DNA of 64,000 nt from Bog-159 sp035308525 (GTDB lineage: Bacteria; Acidobacteriota; Terriglobia; Bryobacterales; Bryobacteraceae): positions 1 to 64,000 of the forward strand of contig DATGGM010000188.1 of the NCBI GenBank assembly GCA_035308525.1. Reading direction: 5' to 3'. The notes beneath the pieces are model-generated. The model had not been told where the DNA came from. It was given only the letters and a program-made list of their open reading frames with translations, and made no database searches. The position numbers were made by a program, and so were the translations under genes. Position 1 is the stretch's first letter. Each line of letters begins with the position of its first letter. Positions 24,425 through 33,060 of the stretch are shown piece after piece.

Positions 24425-24528
24425 AAACGCTGAATGTTACAAGAACGTGAAGTCCCTGTTAAGGCCGCGTGAAGCCCGGGGAATACCTGGGTCAGTGTGC
24501 TCTTTCGCCCTTTCGCGAAGAAAGCAGG

Positions 24529-25281
24529 CTAGGAACGGATATTCACGTCCAGCAGCGCCACCCAGTATTGGATGGATTGCAGCGCGAAGCCGATCAGGAT
24601 CAGACCCACGCCGAAAACGCCCAGGCTTTTCTCAGGCACATGATCCGCGCTCCATTCTATGAAGGACGTGGACGCGGTTCCTATCATGGTGACCAGGCCG
24701 ATTGCCAACCCGGTCTTTACACCGATCGCCAGCGCGGCGGCCCCCTGGTGCGCGATCGAAGCGCTGATGTATCCGGCCACGGCGTAGCCGGCCGTGCGAT
24801 TCACAGCCGCCAGAAACTGAATCCTGGTCAGACGCGGGCGGGCGACGGGGTGATAGTCGACGGTCGGGCGAATGCCGGCGCGGTATCCGAGGAGCTGGCC
24901 GACGGTGCTGAACGCTCCGAAGGCCGCGCCAAACGCGGCGCCATACAAATAAGCCGTACCCAGGGCGAAGCCCACTCCCCGCATGGCGCTCATGGCCGCG
25001 TCATACCAGAATCCCGGCTTTGGTCTGCCCCTGGCGGCGCGCGAGAACTCCGACGCGAGCGTGAGGCCATGCGTGGCGCCGGTCGCCAGCCCGAATACCG
25101 GCCCCAACGCCAGGGCGTATCCACCGCCGAACAGCAGGCTGTAAGTGACTAATCTGGTCAGGGTCCGCAGTGGCCCGTGCTCCCCGCCCAACAGATCGTA
25201 GGCCAGGTACAGCGCGCCCAGCACGTCGAGCGAACTGCCCACGATGCTGATCAGGGCCAGCGTGTGCTTGTCGATGGTCAT
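24529..25281 (-). CDS. Polytopic membrane protein of unknown function
   Basis: A 250-residue protein with about six hydrophobic segments (residues ~8-28, ~42-72, ~98-130, ~160-182, ~187-207, ~218-242), rich in Gly/Ala. I recognise no family. Its ATG overlaps the stop of the metallo-beta-lactamase-fold gene (ATGA, 25278-25281), so the two are probably co-translated. It may be a membrane partner of that hydrolase, but nothing in the sequence shows it. Confidence 0.6.
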   Translation of the reverse strand: MTIDKHTLALISIVGSSLDVLGALYLAYDLLGGEHGPLRTLTRLVTYSLLFGGGYALALGPVFGLATGATHGLTLASEFSRAARGRPKPGFWYDAAMSAMRGVGFALGTAYLYGAAFGAAFGAFSTVGQLLGYRAGIRPTVDYHPVARPRLTRIQFLAAVNRTAGYAVAGYISASIAHQGAAALAIGVKTGLAIGLVTMIGTASTSFIEWSADHVPEKSLGVFGVGLILIGFALQSIQYWVALLDVNIRS

Positions 25282-26234
25282 GGGATTTCGGCGTATTGGC
25301 CGTTCGCGAGCGTCAGAAACGGATTTTGCGGCGCGCAGGCATTGAGCAGTTTCGCGGCAGCGTCGATGCCCTCGTCTGCCAGTTGGAAAGTTCCATGATG
25401 GATCGCGATGCTGGTCCGGGCCGCCAGGACCTCATGCGCTCGCACCGCCTGGTCCGGGCCCATATGCACCGGAGACATGAACCAGCGAGGTTCATACGCA
25501 CCGATGGGCAACAGCGCCAGGTGCGGCGATCCGAACCTTTCCCGAATCTGGGCGAAGTGACTTCCGAAGGCCGTGTCTCCCGCAAAATACACCAGGCGTT
25601 CAGGCGTTTCGATGATATACCCGCACCAGAGGGTTGCGTTGCGATCGAAGATCCCCCGGCCCGAGAAATGTAGCGCCGGCACGCAGTGTATGGTGGAGCC
25701 GGGGAGTGACAGTGACTGGCCCCAATCCAGAACGTGGGCGGGACCTATATTTTGAGCGCGAAGCAACTGGCCGACGCCCGCGGGAACGATGAAGGTGGAG
25801 TCTCCGCGAGCCGCCAGGCGGCGCAGCGTGGGCAGATCCAGGTGGTCGTAGTGATTGTGGCTGAGGAGCACCGCATCGATCGGCGGCAGGTGTTCCCACG
25901 ATATGCCGGGGATCCTGCGGCGCCGCGGCCCCGCCCACGACACGGGACTAGTTCGTTCGGACCAGATCGGGTCCGTCAAAAAATTGCAGCCGGGTTGTTG
26001 CAGAAGGACGGTGGAATGGTTGACCAGGGTGACACGAACGCGGCTTTCCACGCGGCGCGGCGGAATGCATGGCTGGACATCGGCAATGAAACGAGGCGAC
26101 GGATCCGGGCGGCTGGTCAGCTTCCAACGCAGCACATCACGCAGTCCGCGCGCCTGCGGGGCATCGGGATTGTAGTAGTGCTTTCCGTCAAAGTGCTTGG
26201 GAAACGCAGCCGTATCACCTTGTGCACCCGGCAT
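25278..26234 (-). CDS. Metallo-beta-lactamase-fold hydrolase, NAPE-PLD/UlaG-like
   Basis: A 318-residue zinc hydrolase. It has the first metal motif SHNHYDHLDLP (HxHxDH, about residue 125), a second His near HFSGRG, the Asp of YFAGDTAFG (about residue 220) and a C-terminal IAIHHGTFQLADE. The start HFDGKHYYNPD and the TLVNHSTVLLQ strand are typical of the NAPE-PLD-like group, which cleaves phospholipid-type phosphodiesters. The substrate here is unknown. No signal peptide is present. It overlaps the membrane-protein gene downstream. Confidence 0.8.
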   Translation of the reverse strand: MPGAQGDTAAFPKHFDGKHYYNPDAPQARGLRDVLRWKLTSRPDPSPRFIADVQPCIPPRRVESRVRVTLVNHSTVLLQQPGCNFLTDPIWSERTSPVSWAGPRRRRIPGISWEHLPPIDAVLLSHNHYDHLDLPTLRRLAARGDSTFIVPAGVGQLLRAQNIGPAHVLDWGQSLSLPGSTIHCVPALHFSGRGIFDRNATLWCGYIIETPERLVYFAGDTAFGSHFAQIRERFGSPHLALLPIGAYEPRWFMSPVHMGPDQAVRAHEVLAARTSIAIHHGTFQLADEGIDAAAKLLNACAPQNPFLTLANGQYAEIP

Positions 26235-26288
26235 GAATCATCGTTTATTCTCACATAATCGTGGCGTGGGCCGGTCGTCAGCCTGTCG

Positions 26289-28703
26289 TTATTCATTGCG
26301 GAGGGCGTCGGTAGGGGCGATACGGCTGGCGCGCAGCGCGGGCGCCGCGGATGCCAGCAGGGCGACGGTGGCCAGCACCAGGGAGACCGCCACGAAGGTG
26401 AGCGGATCGGCGGGCCGCACGCCGAAGAGCAGCGTTCCGAGCAAGCGAGTGAGCGCGGCCGCGCCGGCCAGGCCGATTACGATACCGGAAGCGGCGATCT
26501 TCAGGCCGCTGGCGGCCACCATTCCGAGCACGTCTTCCGCGCGCGCGCCGAGCGCCATGCGGATACCGAATTCGCGCGTGCGCTGGCTTACCGAGAACGC
26601 CAGCACGCCGAAGACGCCGACCGCCGCCAGCAACAGGGCCAGCGCTCCGAAGGCCCCCACAAGCTGCGCACGGAAGCGCGGCTGGCGCATGGATTGGGCG
26701 GCCACCTCGTCCATGGAGCGAACGCGGGTTACGGCCTGGTCCTTGTCGACGCGCGCGATGGCGGCCTTCACGGCCGGCGCCATGGCCAGCGGATCGCCCG
26801 CGGTGCGGACGGCGATGGAGGCGGCAAACCAGGGGTTCTGCGCGATGGGGACGTAGATCTCCGGCTCGTCAGGTTCGGCGGGGCCGGAGATCTTGACCTG
26901 GCGGCTGACTCCCACCACTTCGCGCTCGACCATCTTGGGGCCGGCCGGGTCCATGGCGGCCACCGAAATATGCGCGCCGACCGGATTGCCCTTCAGATAT
27001 CGCCGGGCCAGTTGCTGGTTGACGATGCATACCGGCATGGAGGCGGAATCATCGTGCTCCGTGAACGGGCGGCCGCGAAGCAGGCGGATACCCAGCGTTT
27101 CAAAGTATTTCGTATTGACAATCTGATAATGCGCGGCGGGCTGCTGGGACTCGCCCACGGGCGGCGCGCCCACTATCGTGAAGCCCTGGCCGATCTCCCA
27201 GCCATCCAGCGGCAGGCTGAACCCCAGGCCGACGGAACGTACCCCCGGCAGGCTGCCGATTTCGCGCTCGGTGGCCCGATAGAAGGTGAGCGCGCGCTCG
27301 GGGGTCGCATAGCTTTTCAACGGCAGCGCGACGTACATGGTGAGAACGCCATCGGCGTGGTAACCGGGATCGACATGATCGAGCGCCAGCACCGTGCGCA
27401 GCAGCAAGCCCGCGCCGGTGGCCAGCATCACCGCGAGGGCGATTTCGGCGACGGCCAGCGCGGAGCGGAAGCCGGTGCCCGCGCCGGTAAGGCCGCGGCC
27501 GGCGGAGCGCAGTGCATCGGTAAGCGGGATACGGCTGGCTTGCCAGGCGGGCGCGAGGCCGAAAAGCAATCCCGTGAGCAGCGTGGCAAGGACGGCGAAT
27601 GCCGCGACGCGCGCATCGAACGCCAGCCTCAGAGTTACCGGGAGCGTATCTTCCGGGAGCCACGCGGGCGCCGCGTCGAGAATGGCGCGCGCCAGCAGAA
27701 CGCCGGTGGCGCCGCCGATGGCCGCCAGCAGCGCGCTCTCAGTCAGCAACTGCCGGAGAATGCGCGCGGGACTGCCACCCAGTGACGCGCGTACGGCCAT
27801 CTCGCGGGTCCGTCCCACGGCGCGCGCCAGCAGCAGATTCGCTATATTGGCGCAAGCCATCAGCAGGACCAAACCGGCTACAGCCGCCAACATCAGGGCG
27901 GAGAGGCGTAGTTCGGGGCCGACCAGGGCATGCTGTAGCGGCTCGACCGTGACACCCCAGCCTTTATTGGTATCCGGCGCAATGCGGGCGATGTTTTCAG
28001 CAATGGGCGCCATGGCGGCGCGGGCTTGATCGTATGTCACACCCGGCTTGAGCCGGCCGAATACCTGGAGGTAATGCATGCGCCGCTGTTCCGGGCTGCG
28101 GCGGGGAACGAAAGGCGTCCACAGCTGGGCGTTATACAGCATCTGGAAGTTGGCCGGCACGATTCCGATCACAGTGAAGGGCTCGCCGTCGAGCGGGAGA
28201 GTGCCGCCGACCAACTTGGGGTCGGCGCCGAAGCGGCTCCGCCAGAGGGACTCGCTCAATACTACGACGTGGGCCCGCTCGCGGCTGTCATCGGCTGTGA
28301 AGGTGCGTCCGGCGACTGGACGTATGCCAAAGAGATCGAAGAACGATGGTGAGACGGACTGGCCCGGGATGCGCTCGGCTGATCCATTGGCGACGCGCAG
28401 CGTGCGCGATCCGCCGGATACCGCGGCCAGGGAGGCGAACACTGTGTTCTGCTCGCTCCAATCCAGGAAGTTGAGCGGCGAGACGGCATTGTGCTCATAA
28501 CCGGGAGGATGCTCATAGAGCCTCACCAGTTGTTCGGGGTGTTGGAAGGGCAGCGGACGCAGGACCAGGACATCGAACAGGCCGAAGATGGCGCTATTGG
28601 CGCCTATGCCGACGGCCAGCACGACGATCGCGGCGAAGGCAAACGTGGGAGATTGGCGCAGCAAACGCGCTGCGTAGCGCAGATCCTGCCAGAGAGTCAG
28701 CAT
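26289..28703 (-). CDS. ADOP-type permease (MacB/FtsX-like, no ATPase partner)
   Basis: An 804-residue inner-membrane protein with the MacB periplasmic-core plus FtsX layout duplicated. The first TM is at ~20-42 (IVVLAVGIGANSAIFGLFDVLVLRPLPF) and periplasmic core 1 at ~45-245. A three-helix FtsX block (~270-400: LLMACANIANLLLARAVGRTREMAVRASLGG) follows, then a second TM/core (~420-660) and a second FtsX block (~690-800: LALLLAAVGVFGVLAFSVSQRTREFGIRMALGA). It matches the acidobacterial duplicated orphan permeases, whose function is unknown. No ABC ATPase is nearby. It lacks the N-terminal prefix domain of its neighbour at 28969. Confidence 0.85.
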   Translation of the reverse strand: MLTLWQDLRYAARLLRQSPTFAFAAIVVLAVGIGANSAIFGLFDVLVLRPLPFQHPEQLVRLYEHPPGYEHNAVSPLNFLDWSEQNTVFASLAAVSGGSRTLRVANGSAERIPGQSVSPSFFDLFGIRPVAGRTFTADDSRERAHVVVLSESLWRSRFGADPKLVGGTLPLDGEPFTVIGIVPANFQMLYNAQLWTPFVPRRSPEQRRMHYLQVFGRLKPGVTYDQARAAMAPIAENIARIAPDTNKGWGVTVEPLQHALVGPELRLSALMLAAVAGLVLLMACANIANLLLARAVGRTREMAVRASLGGSPARILRQLLTESALLAAIGGATGVLLARAILDAAPAWLPEDTLPVTLRLAFDARVAAFAVLATLLTGLLFGLAPAWQASRIPLTDALRSAGRGLTGAGTGFRSALAVAEIALAVMLATGAGLLLRTVLALDHVDPGYHADGVLTMYVALPLKSYATPERALTFYRATEREIGSLPGVRSVGLGFSLPLDGWEIGQGFTIVGAPPVGESQQPAAHYQIVNTKYFETLGIRLLRGRPFTEHDDSASMPVCIVNQQLARRYLKGNPVGAHISVAAMDPAGPKMVEREVVGVSRQVKISGPAEPDEPEIYVPIAQNPWFAASIAVRTAGDPLAMAPAVKAAIARVDKDQAVTRVRSMDEVAAQSMRQPRFRAQLVGAFGALALLLAAVGVFGVLAFSVSQRTREFGIRMALGARAEDVLGMVAASGLKIAASGIVIGLAGAAALTRLLGTLLFGVRPADPLTFVAVSLVLATVALLASAAPALRASRIAPTDALRNE

Positions 28704-28968
28704 GACGCTTGGACGTCACTGACTATGGCAAGTTAGGCTTCGGCTTCGGGTGGCCGGCTTTGCCGGGGCGTTTGACCCCGTCGCTGCAGTTCCCAGGAAG
28801 AAAGCTCGTAACTTTCTTCGTCATCATCATCGCATAGGGGCCAAAATCTGTTGGGGGGAGGCATGGCGCTTGATCCAGAAAGGGTACAAATCTATTATAG
28901 CGGGCTGGCACGGCATATTTTGAGTCACCCAAAACAGCTTGAATTATCAATAAGTTACGGGGGCGGTT
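28704..28968. other. Intergenic region between the two orphan permeases
   Basis: 265 bases. It contains a TATAAT (minus strand, 28894-28899) that could start a ~185-base leader for the 28703 gene. It also contains a GGCCGGC-TTT-GCCGG hairpin (28752-28766). A minus-strand reading frame encoding MMMTKKVTSFLPGNCSDG and 17 more residues, opening within the gap, has no ribosome site. I see no convincing gene here. Confidence 0.4.
28894..28899 (-). promoter_or_regulatory. -10 element (TATAAT) upstream of the 28703 permease
   Basis: A perfect TATAAT on the minus strand (GCTATAATAG). No good -35 box is found at 16-18 bases; the nearest match is a CTCAAA 19 bases upstream. It would give a long untranslated leader. 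Confidence 0.4.
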
Positions 28969-31635
28969 TTATTCCGCGCGCAGCGCTTTAGCGGGATCCG
29001 CGGCGGTCGCGCGGCGGGCGGGCACGTAGCAGGCCAGGGCGGCAATCGCCAGAGCCGCCAGCGAAACGGACGTGAACGTGGTGGGATCGGCGGCGCTCAC
29101 TTCATAGAGCAGGCTCCGCAACACGCGGCCCAGGGCCAGGGCGCCGGCGAGGCCCAGCAGGACGCCGAACAGCGCCAGGCGCACGCCCTGACGGAGCACC
29201 AGGCGAAGCACGTCAGCGGGTTTCGCGCCGAGCGCCATGCGCAGTCCGAATTCGTGCATGCGCTGGCTCACCGAGTAGGCAATCACCCCGTAGATGCCGA
29301 TGGCGGCCAGAGTCAGCGCCAGGGCCGCGAAGAGCGCCACCAGAAACAGGGCGAAGCGCGGTGTGGATACGTTGGCGTCGGCGATATCGGCCATGGGCCG
29401 GATGTTGGCCACCGCCAGGCGCGGATCCAGCTGGCGGACCGCGCGGCGCAAATCGTTGGCCAGCAGCGCGGGGTCGGAGGTGCCGCGCAAGACGATCGAC
29501 ATATCGTTCACGCTGACCGGCGCCTGCCGCAGCGGCCACCAGAGAGCCATTTGAGCCGAGAGGCTATCGGGTTTGTCTTTGACATCCCCCACGATACCCA
29601 CAATGGTCATCCAGTCTTTCTCTTTGGGCTGATCGTCGAAGGTCATGCGCTTGCCGAGGGCATCCTCGTTGGGCCAGTAGCGGCGCGCCATGCTCTGGTT
29701 GATAATCAGCGCGAGCGGCGCCTGCATGTTGTCGCCGTCGGTGAAGTAGCGGCCCCGGACCAGCGGGATGCCCAGCGCACGAAAATAATCGGGGCTGGCC
29801 ACGTGATACCGCGCGTGGAACTCCTGGTTGACCGGGGGCTTCTTGCCTTCTATGGTGAAGCCGCCCAGGTTGTCGTCATAGCCTGTCCAGGGCAGGTCGG
29901 TGCCGACGCCGGCGGCGCGTATGCCCGCGGTGGAACTCAGGCTCGCGAGCAGGCGGCTCCAGGCGGGCGGCGCATCCTTCGGTTTATACGCGGCGTCCGG
30001 CAGCGAGATGGAGGCGGTGAGCAGATGCTCCGGACGAAAGCCCGGATCGGTGCGCAGCAGGCGCACGAAACTGTGAAGCATCAGCCCGGCGCCAATCAGC
30101 AGGACGCATGCGAGGGCTGTTTCGCCGACCACCAGGACGCTGCGCAGGCGCACATGGCGCGCGTTGCTGGTGGCGCCTCGGCTGCCCTCGCGCAGGCTCT
30201 GCTGCAGGTCGGGGCGGGCGGCTTGTAGAGCGGGGGCCAGTCCGAAAATGATGCCGGTGGCCAGGGTAATCAACAGCGTGTAAGCCAACACACCGGCATT
30301 CAGGTGGATGGCATCGGCACGAGGGAAGCCGGCGGGGAGCAGGGAAACCAGAATCTTGACTCCGGCGGCGGCCGTGGCGGCACCCAATGCGCCGCCGAGG
30401 ACGGTGAGCAGCAGGCTTTCCGTCAGCATCTGGCGGACGAGACGCCAGCGGCCCGCGCCCAGGGCCGCCCGCACGGCGATTTCCCGCTGACGGGACGTAG
30501 CCCGCGCCAGCAATAGATTCGCGGCGTTGGCGCAGGCAATCAGGAGCACCAGGCCGACCGCGCCCAGCAAAACCCATAGGAGGCGCTGGCTGGGTCCAAC
30601 GATCTCCTGGTATAGCGGGATCACTAAGGCTTGCCAGCCGGCTAGCGCGCCGGGGTGCTCACGGGCAAGCTGCGCAATGAGCGCGTTCATTTCCGCCTGC
30701 CCCTGGACCGGCGAAACAGCCCGGCGCAATCGCCCGATTACTTCAAGATAATGAGAGCCGCGCTGCGCGGGATTTCCCTCAAAGGTAAACGGCCACCAAA
30801 GATCGACGGTCTGGCCGTGCGCCACGGCGCGATACTCGTTACCGGGGTGATCCGCGCCCGGAGGCATGACCCCGACCACCGTGAATGGTTCGGCATCCAG
30901 CACGATCTTGCGGCCGAGAATGTGGGGGTCGGCGGCCAGCCGGCTGCGCCAGAGGCGATCGCTCACAATGACGAGGCGCCCGTTGCCGGGGATCTCGTCG
31001 TTGGTCTCAAACTCGCGGCCGAACGCGGGACGGAGGCCCAGCGTGTGGAAGTATCCCGCCGTGATCCGGAAGCCGGCGTACCGTTCCGGCTGCCCGGTTC
31101 CGGAAAGCTGCAGGTCGCCGCGGGTATAGCCCGCCAGGCTTTCAAAGGAACGGTTGCGCGCGCGGAAATCGCGGAAATCGAAAGGGTTCAGCGGAAACGT
31201 TGGGTAGTTCGCGCTGTGGAAGAAGATACGCGCGAGACGGTCCGCTTGCGGGTAAGGGAGGGGTTTCAGCAGCACACCGTCGATTACGCTGAATATGGCG
31301 CTGTTGGCGCCGATACTCAGCGCCAGCGTGAGCACCATCACCAACGTGAAGCCCGGACTGGCGGCCAGGATGCGCAGAGCATAGCGCAGGTCACGCCAGA
31401 AGTTCTCGATGTAATCGGTACGGCGCATATCGCGGCACTCCTCCTCAATTTGTGCGACGCCGCCTATCCTGCGAAGGGCGGCGCGGCGCGCCTCGGCAGG
31501 CGGCATTCCCGCGGCGAGATTCTCCTCGATCTGCTGCGCCAGATGGAAGCTCAACTCGCGTTCCAGATCGTCTTCCACGCGCCCGCGCCGCGCGAGGGTG
31601 CGCAGCCGCAAGCGGAGGATGTCCCACTGGCGCAT
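28969..31635 (-). CDS. ADOP-type permease with N-terminal prefix domain (MacB/FtsX-like)
   Basis: An 888-residue inner-membrane protein. Residues ~1-75 form the permease-prefix domain (RVEDDLERELSFHLAQQIEENLAAGM, ARRAALRRIGGVAQIEEECRDMR). A TM at ~93-120 (VMVLTLALSIGANSAIFSVIDG), a periplasmic core, an FtsX block (LLIACANAANLLLARATSRQREIAVRAALGA), then a second core and FtsX block (YGVIAYSVSQRMHEFGLRMALGA) follow. No ATPase gene is adjacent. The ATG at 31635 follows the PadR stop with no gap (31636-31638), so the two are one operon and PadR probably controls it. Confidence 0.88.
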   Translation of the reverse strand: MRQWDILRLRLRTLARRGRVEDDLERELSFHLAQQIEENLAAGMPPAEARRAALRRIGGVAQIEEECRDMRRTDYIENFWRDLRYALRILAASPGFTLVMVLTLALSIGANSAIFSVIDGVLLKPLPYPQADRLARIFFHSANYPTFPLNPFDFRDFRARNRSFESLAGYTRGDLQLSGTGQPERYAGFRITAGYFHTLGLRPAFGREFETNDEIPGNGRLVIVSDRLWRSRLAADPHILGRKIVLDAEPFTVVGVMPPGADHPGNEYRAVAHGQTVDLWWPFTFEGNPAQRGSHYLEVIGRLRRAVSPVQGQAEMNALIAQLAREHPGALAGWQALVIPLYQEIVGPSQRLLWVLLGAVGLVLLIACANAANLLLARATSRQREIAVRAALGAGRWRLVRQMLTESLLLTVLGGALGAATAAAGVKILVSLLPAGFPRADAIHLNAGVLAYTLLITLATGIIFGLAPALQAARPDLQQSLREGSRGATSNARHVRLRSVLVVGETALACVLLIGAGLMLHSFVRLLRTDPGFRPEHLLTASISLPDAAYKPKDAPPAWSRLLASLSSTAGIRAAGVGTDLPWTGYDDNLGGFTIEGKKPPVNQEFHARYHVASPDYFRALGIPLVRGRYFTDGDNMQAPLALIINQSMARRYWPNEDALGKRMTFDDQPKEKDWMTIVGIVGDVKDKPDSLSAQMALWWPLRQAPVSVNDMSIVLRGTSDPALLANDLRRAVRQLDPRLAVANIRPMADIADANVSTPRFALFLVALFAALALTLAAIGIYGVIAYSVSQRMHEFGLRMALGAKPADVLRLVLRQGVRLALFGVLLGLAGALALGRVLRSLLYEVSAADPTTFTSVSLAALAIAALACYVPARRATAADPAKALRAE

Positions 31636-31971
31636 CTAATCCTCCACCACGCGGATCACCAGCCCGATGGCATTCGACAAGCGCGCCCATTGCGCCAGTT
31701 CTTTTTGGAGCTGCGCGCGGCCGGCCTTGGTGAGCTCGTAGAACTTGGCCTCGCGGCCCGTTTCGGTTTTGCGCCAGGAGGACCGGATCCAGCCCTGCTG
31801 CTCCAGCCGGTGTAGCGCCGGATAGAGCGCGCCCTGGGTAACCTGCAAGACGTCCTGGCTGACCTGCTCGATGCGCTTGGCGATGGCCCAGCCGTGCATC
31901 GGTTCGAGCGAGATGGTGCGCAGGATCAGCAGGTCGAGGGTCCCCTGAATGAGGTCGGAGGGCTTGCTCAT
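31636..31971 (-). CDS. PadR-family transcriptional regulator
   Basis: A 111-residue winged-helix repressor. It shows LIQGTLDLLILRTISLEPMHGWAIAKRIEQVSQDVLQVTQGALYPALHRLEQQGWI and a C-terminal basic wing (KFYELTKAGRAQLQKELAQWARL), the standard PadR-like N-terminal domain of acidobacterial ADOP loci. The effector is unknown. It is the first gene of the PadR-permease operon. Direct repeats that cover its promoter (31976-32007) suggest autoregulation. Confidence 0.9.
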   Translation of the reverse strand: MSKPSDLIQGTLDLLILRTISLEPMHGWAIAKRIEQVSQDVLQVTQGALYPALHRLEQQGWIRSSWRKTETGREAKFYELTKAGRAQLQKELAQWARLSNAIGLVIRVVED

Positions 31972-31975
31972 GGAT

Positions 31976-32007
31976 GCCTAAGTTAATTGCAATTGACGCC
32001 TAAGTTA
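31976..32007 (-). promoter_or_regulatory. Direct repeats at the padR promoter (candidate operator)
   Basis: The 10-base sequence GCCTAAGTTA occurs at 31976-31985 and again at 31998-32007. The copies are spaced 22 bases apart, two helical turns. Between them is the palindrome AATTGCAATT (31985-31994). On the minus strand each copy reads TAACTTAGGC, and the proximal TAACTT ends 8 bases before the padR ATG, where a -10 box would be. The arrangement fits a repressor site; which protein binds it is an inference. Confidence 0.45.
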
Positions 32008-32055
32008 TTTACAATACTCCGCCGGGAAGGCGGGCGTCAAGGGAGGGCGTTCGAG

Positions 32056-32964
32056 TCAGTCCGCTTCGGCGTGCAGTTCGCAGCCGTGCGCGGCGATGTG
32101 GGTGAGCAGGATCTCGGCGGAGTGCCCGTGCAGATGGAGGATTTGCCGCACCAGGTCGCAAACCGATTCGTAGCCGCGCTCATAAAAAACCAGGATGGAG
32201 GGACCCGCGCCGCTCAACGCGCAACCCAGCAGGCCGGGCGCGCGCAACTTCAGGATGTCCGCCAGGCCCGGAACCAGCGGCACGCGGTACGGTTGGTGGA
32301 AACGGTCTTCCAGGGCGGCGGGAAAAGCCGAGGTCGAACCGGCAGCCAGCGCGGCGACCAGGAGCGCGGCGCGCTGCACGTTGAATACGGCGTCTTCCTT
32401 GGTGTAGCAGTCCGGCAGAACGGCTCGCGCTTCGGAAGTAGGCAGCACGAAATCCGGGACCACCAGGGCGATTCCGAAGCGCGGCGGCAGTTCCAGCCTT
32501 ACGGCGCGCACGGTGCCGCCGGAATCGATGGCGCTGGCCACGATCGATCCGAGCACGCAGGCGGCGACGTTGTCGGGATGGCCCTCCAGGCGCGCGGCTT
32601 CATCCAGAATGCGCGGCGGGCGCCAGCCGAGACCCAGAATATGGTTCGCGATCACCACGCCGGCGGTCAAGGCGGCGGCGCTCGATCCCATGCCTTTGCC
32701 GAGGGGAATCTGGTTGTGAACGGCCAGTTCGATGGGCGGCATGGGCATGCGCACGTCGGCCGCTACGGACAGCGCGGTCTGCCAGATCAGGTTGCGGTCG
32801 TCGGTAGGGATAGCCGCGGCATCGCGTCCCGTGGCAACGATGCGGAGACACTGGCTGGCCCGGAAGCGGCAGTCCAGGTACACGGCGAGCGCCAGGCCGA
32901 GGGCATCGAAGCACGGCCCCAGGTTCGCACTGGAAGCCGGGACGCGCACGGTGAACCAGGACAT
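32056..32964 (-). CDS. thrB: Homoserine kinase
   Basis: A 302-residue GHMP kinase that phosphorylates homoserine in threonine synthesis. It has the family start VRVPASSANLGPCFDALGLALAVY (residues ~6-29), the ATP loop IPLGKGMGSSAAALTAGV (about residues 90-107) and GCALSGAGPSILVFYE near residue 252. The length is normal. It is transcribed alone, away from rsmB. No thrC or hom gene is nearby. A TACAAT lies 8 bases before the ATG with no ribosome site between. Confidence 0.9.
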   Translation of the reverse strand: MSWFTVRVPASSANLGPCFDALGLALAVYLDCRFRASQCLRIVATGRDAAAIPTDDRNLIWQTALSVAADVRMPMPPIELAVHNQIPLGKGMGSSAAALTAGVVIANHILGLGWRPPRILDEAARLEGHPDNVAACVLGSIVASAIDSGGTVRAVRLELPPRFGIALVVPDFVLPTSEARAVLPDCYTKEDAVFNVQRAALLVAALAAGSTSAFPAALEDRFHQPYRVPLVPGLADILKLRAPGLLGCALSGAGPSILVFYERGYESVCDLVRQILHLHGHSAEILLTHIAAHGCELHAEAD

Positions 32965-32972
32965 AGGAGAAT

Positions 32973-32978
32973 ATTGTA
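32973..32978 (-). promoter_or_regulatory. -10 element (TACAAT) of thrB, probably leaderless
   Basis: TACAAT on the minus strand ends 8 bases before the thrB ATG at 32964. The bases between (ATTCTCCT) are the reverse of a ribosome site, so translation would start from a leaderless or near-leaderless message. Confidence 0.5.
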
Positions 32979-33060
32979 ACTTTGCGCCACTGGGGTTTTA
33001 GCGGAAAGGCTCGTCGAACCGCCGGCGGCGGCACTGGTAAAACGGCGGATCGGGTTCGTG

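Noticed and set aside
28906..28922. TGGCAC resembling a sigma-54 -24 element
   Set aside because: The required GC at the -12 position (10 bases after GG) is absent; the bases there are TT. It is also on the plus strand with no downstream plus-strand gene.
28723..28950. Small minus-strand frame (MMMTKK...) between the two permeases
   Set aside because: There is no ribosome site at any of its Met codons, no signal peptide and no recognisable family.
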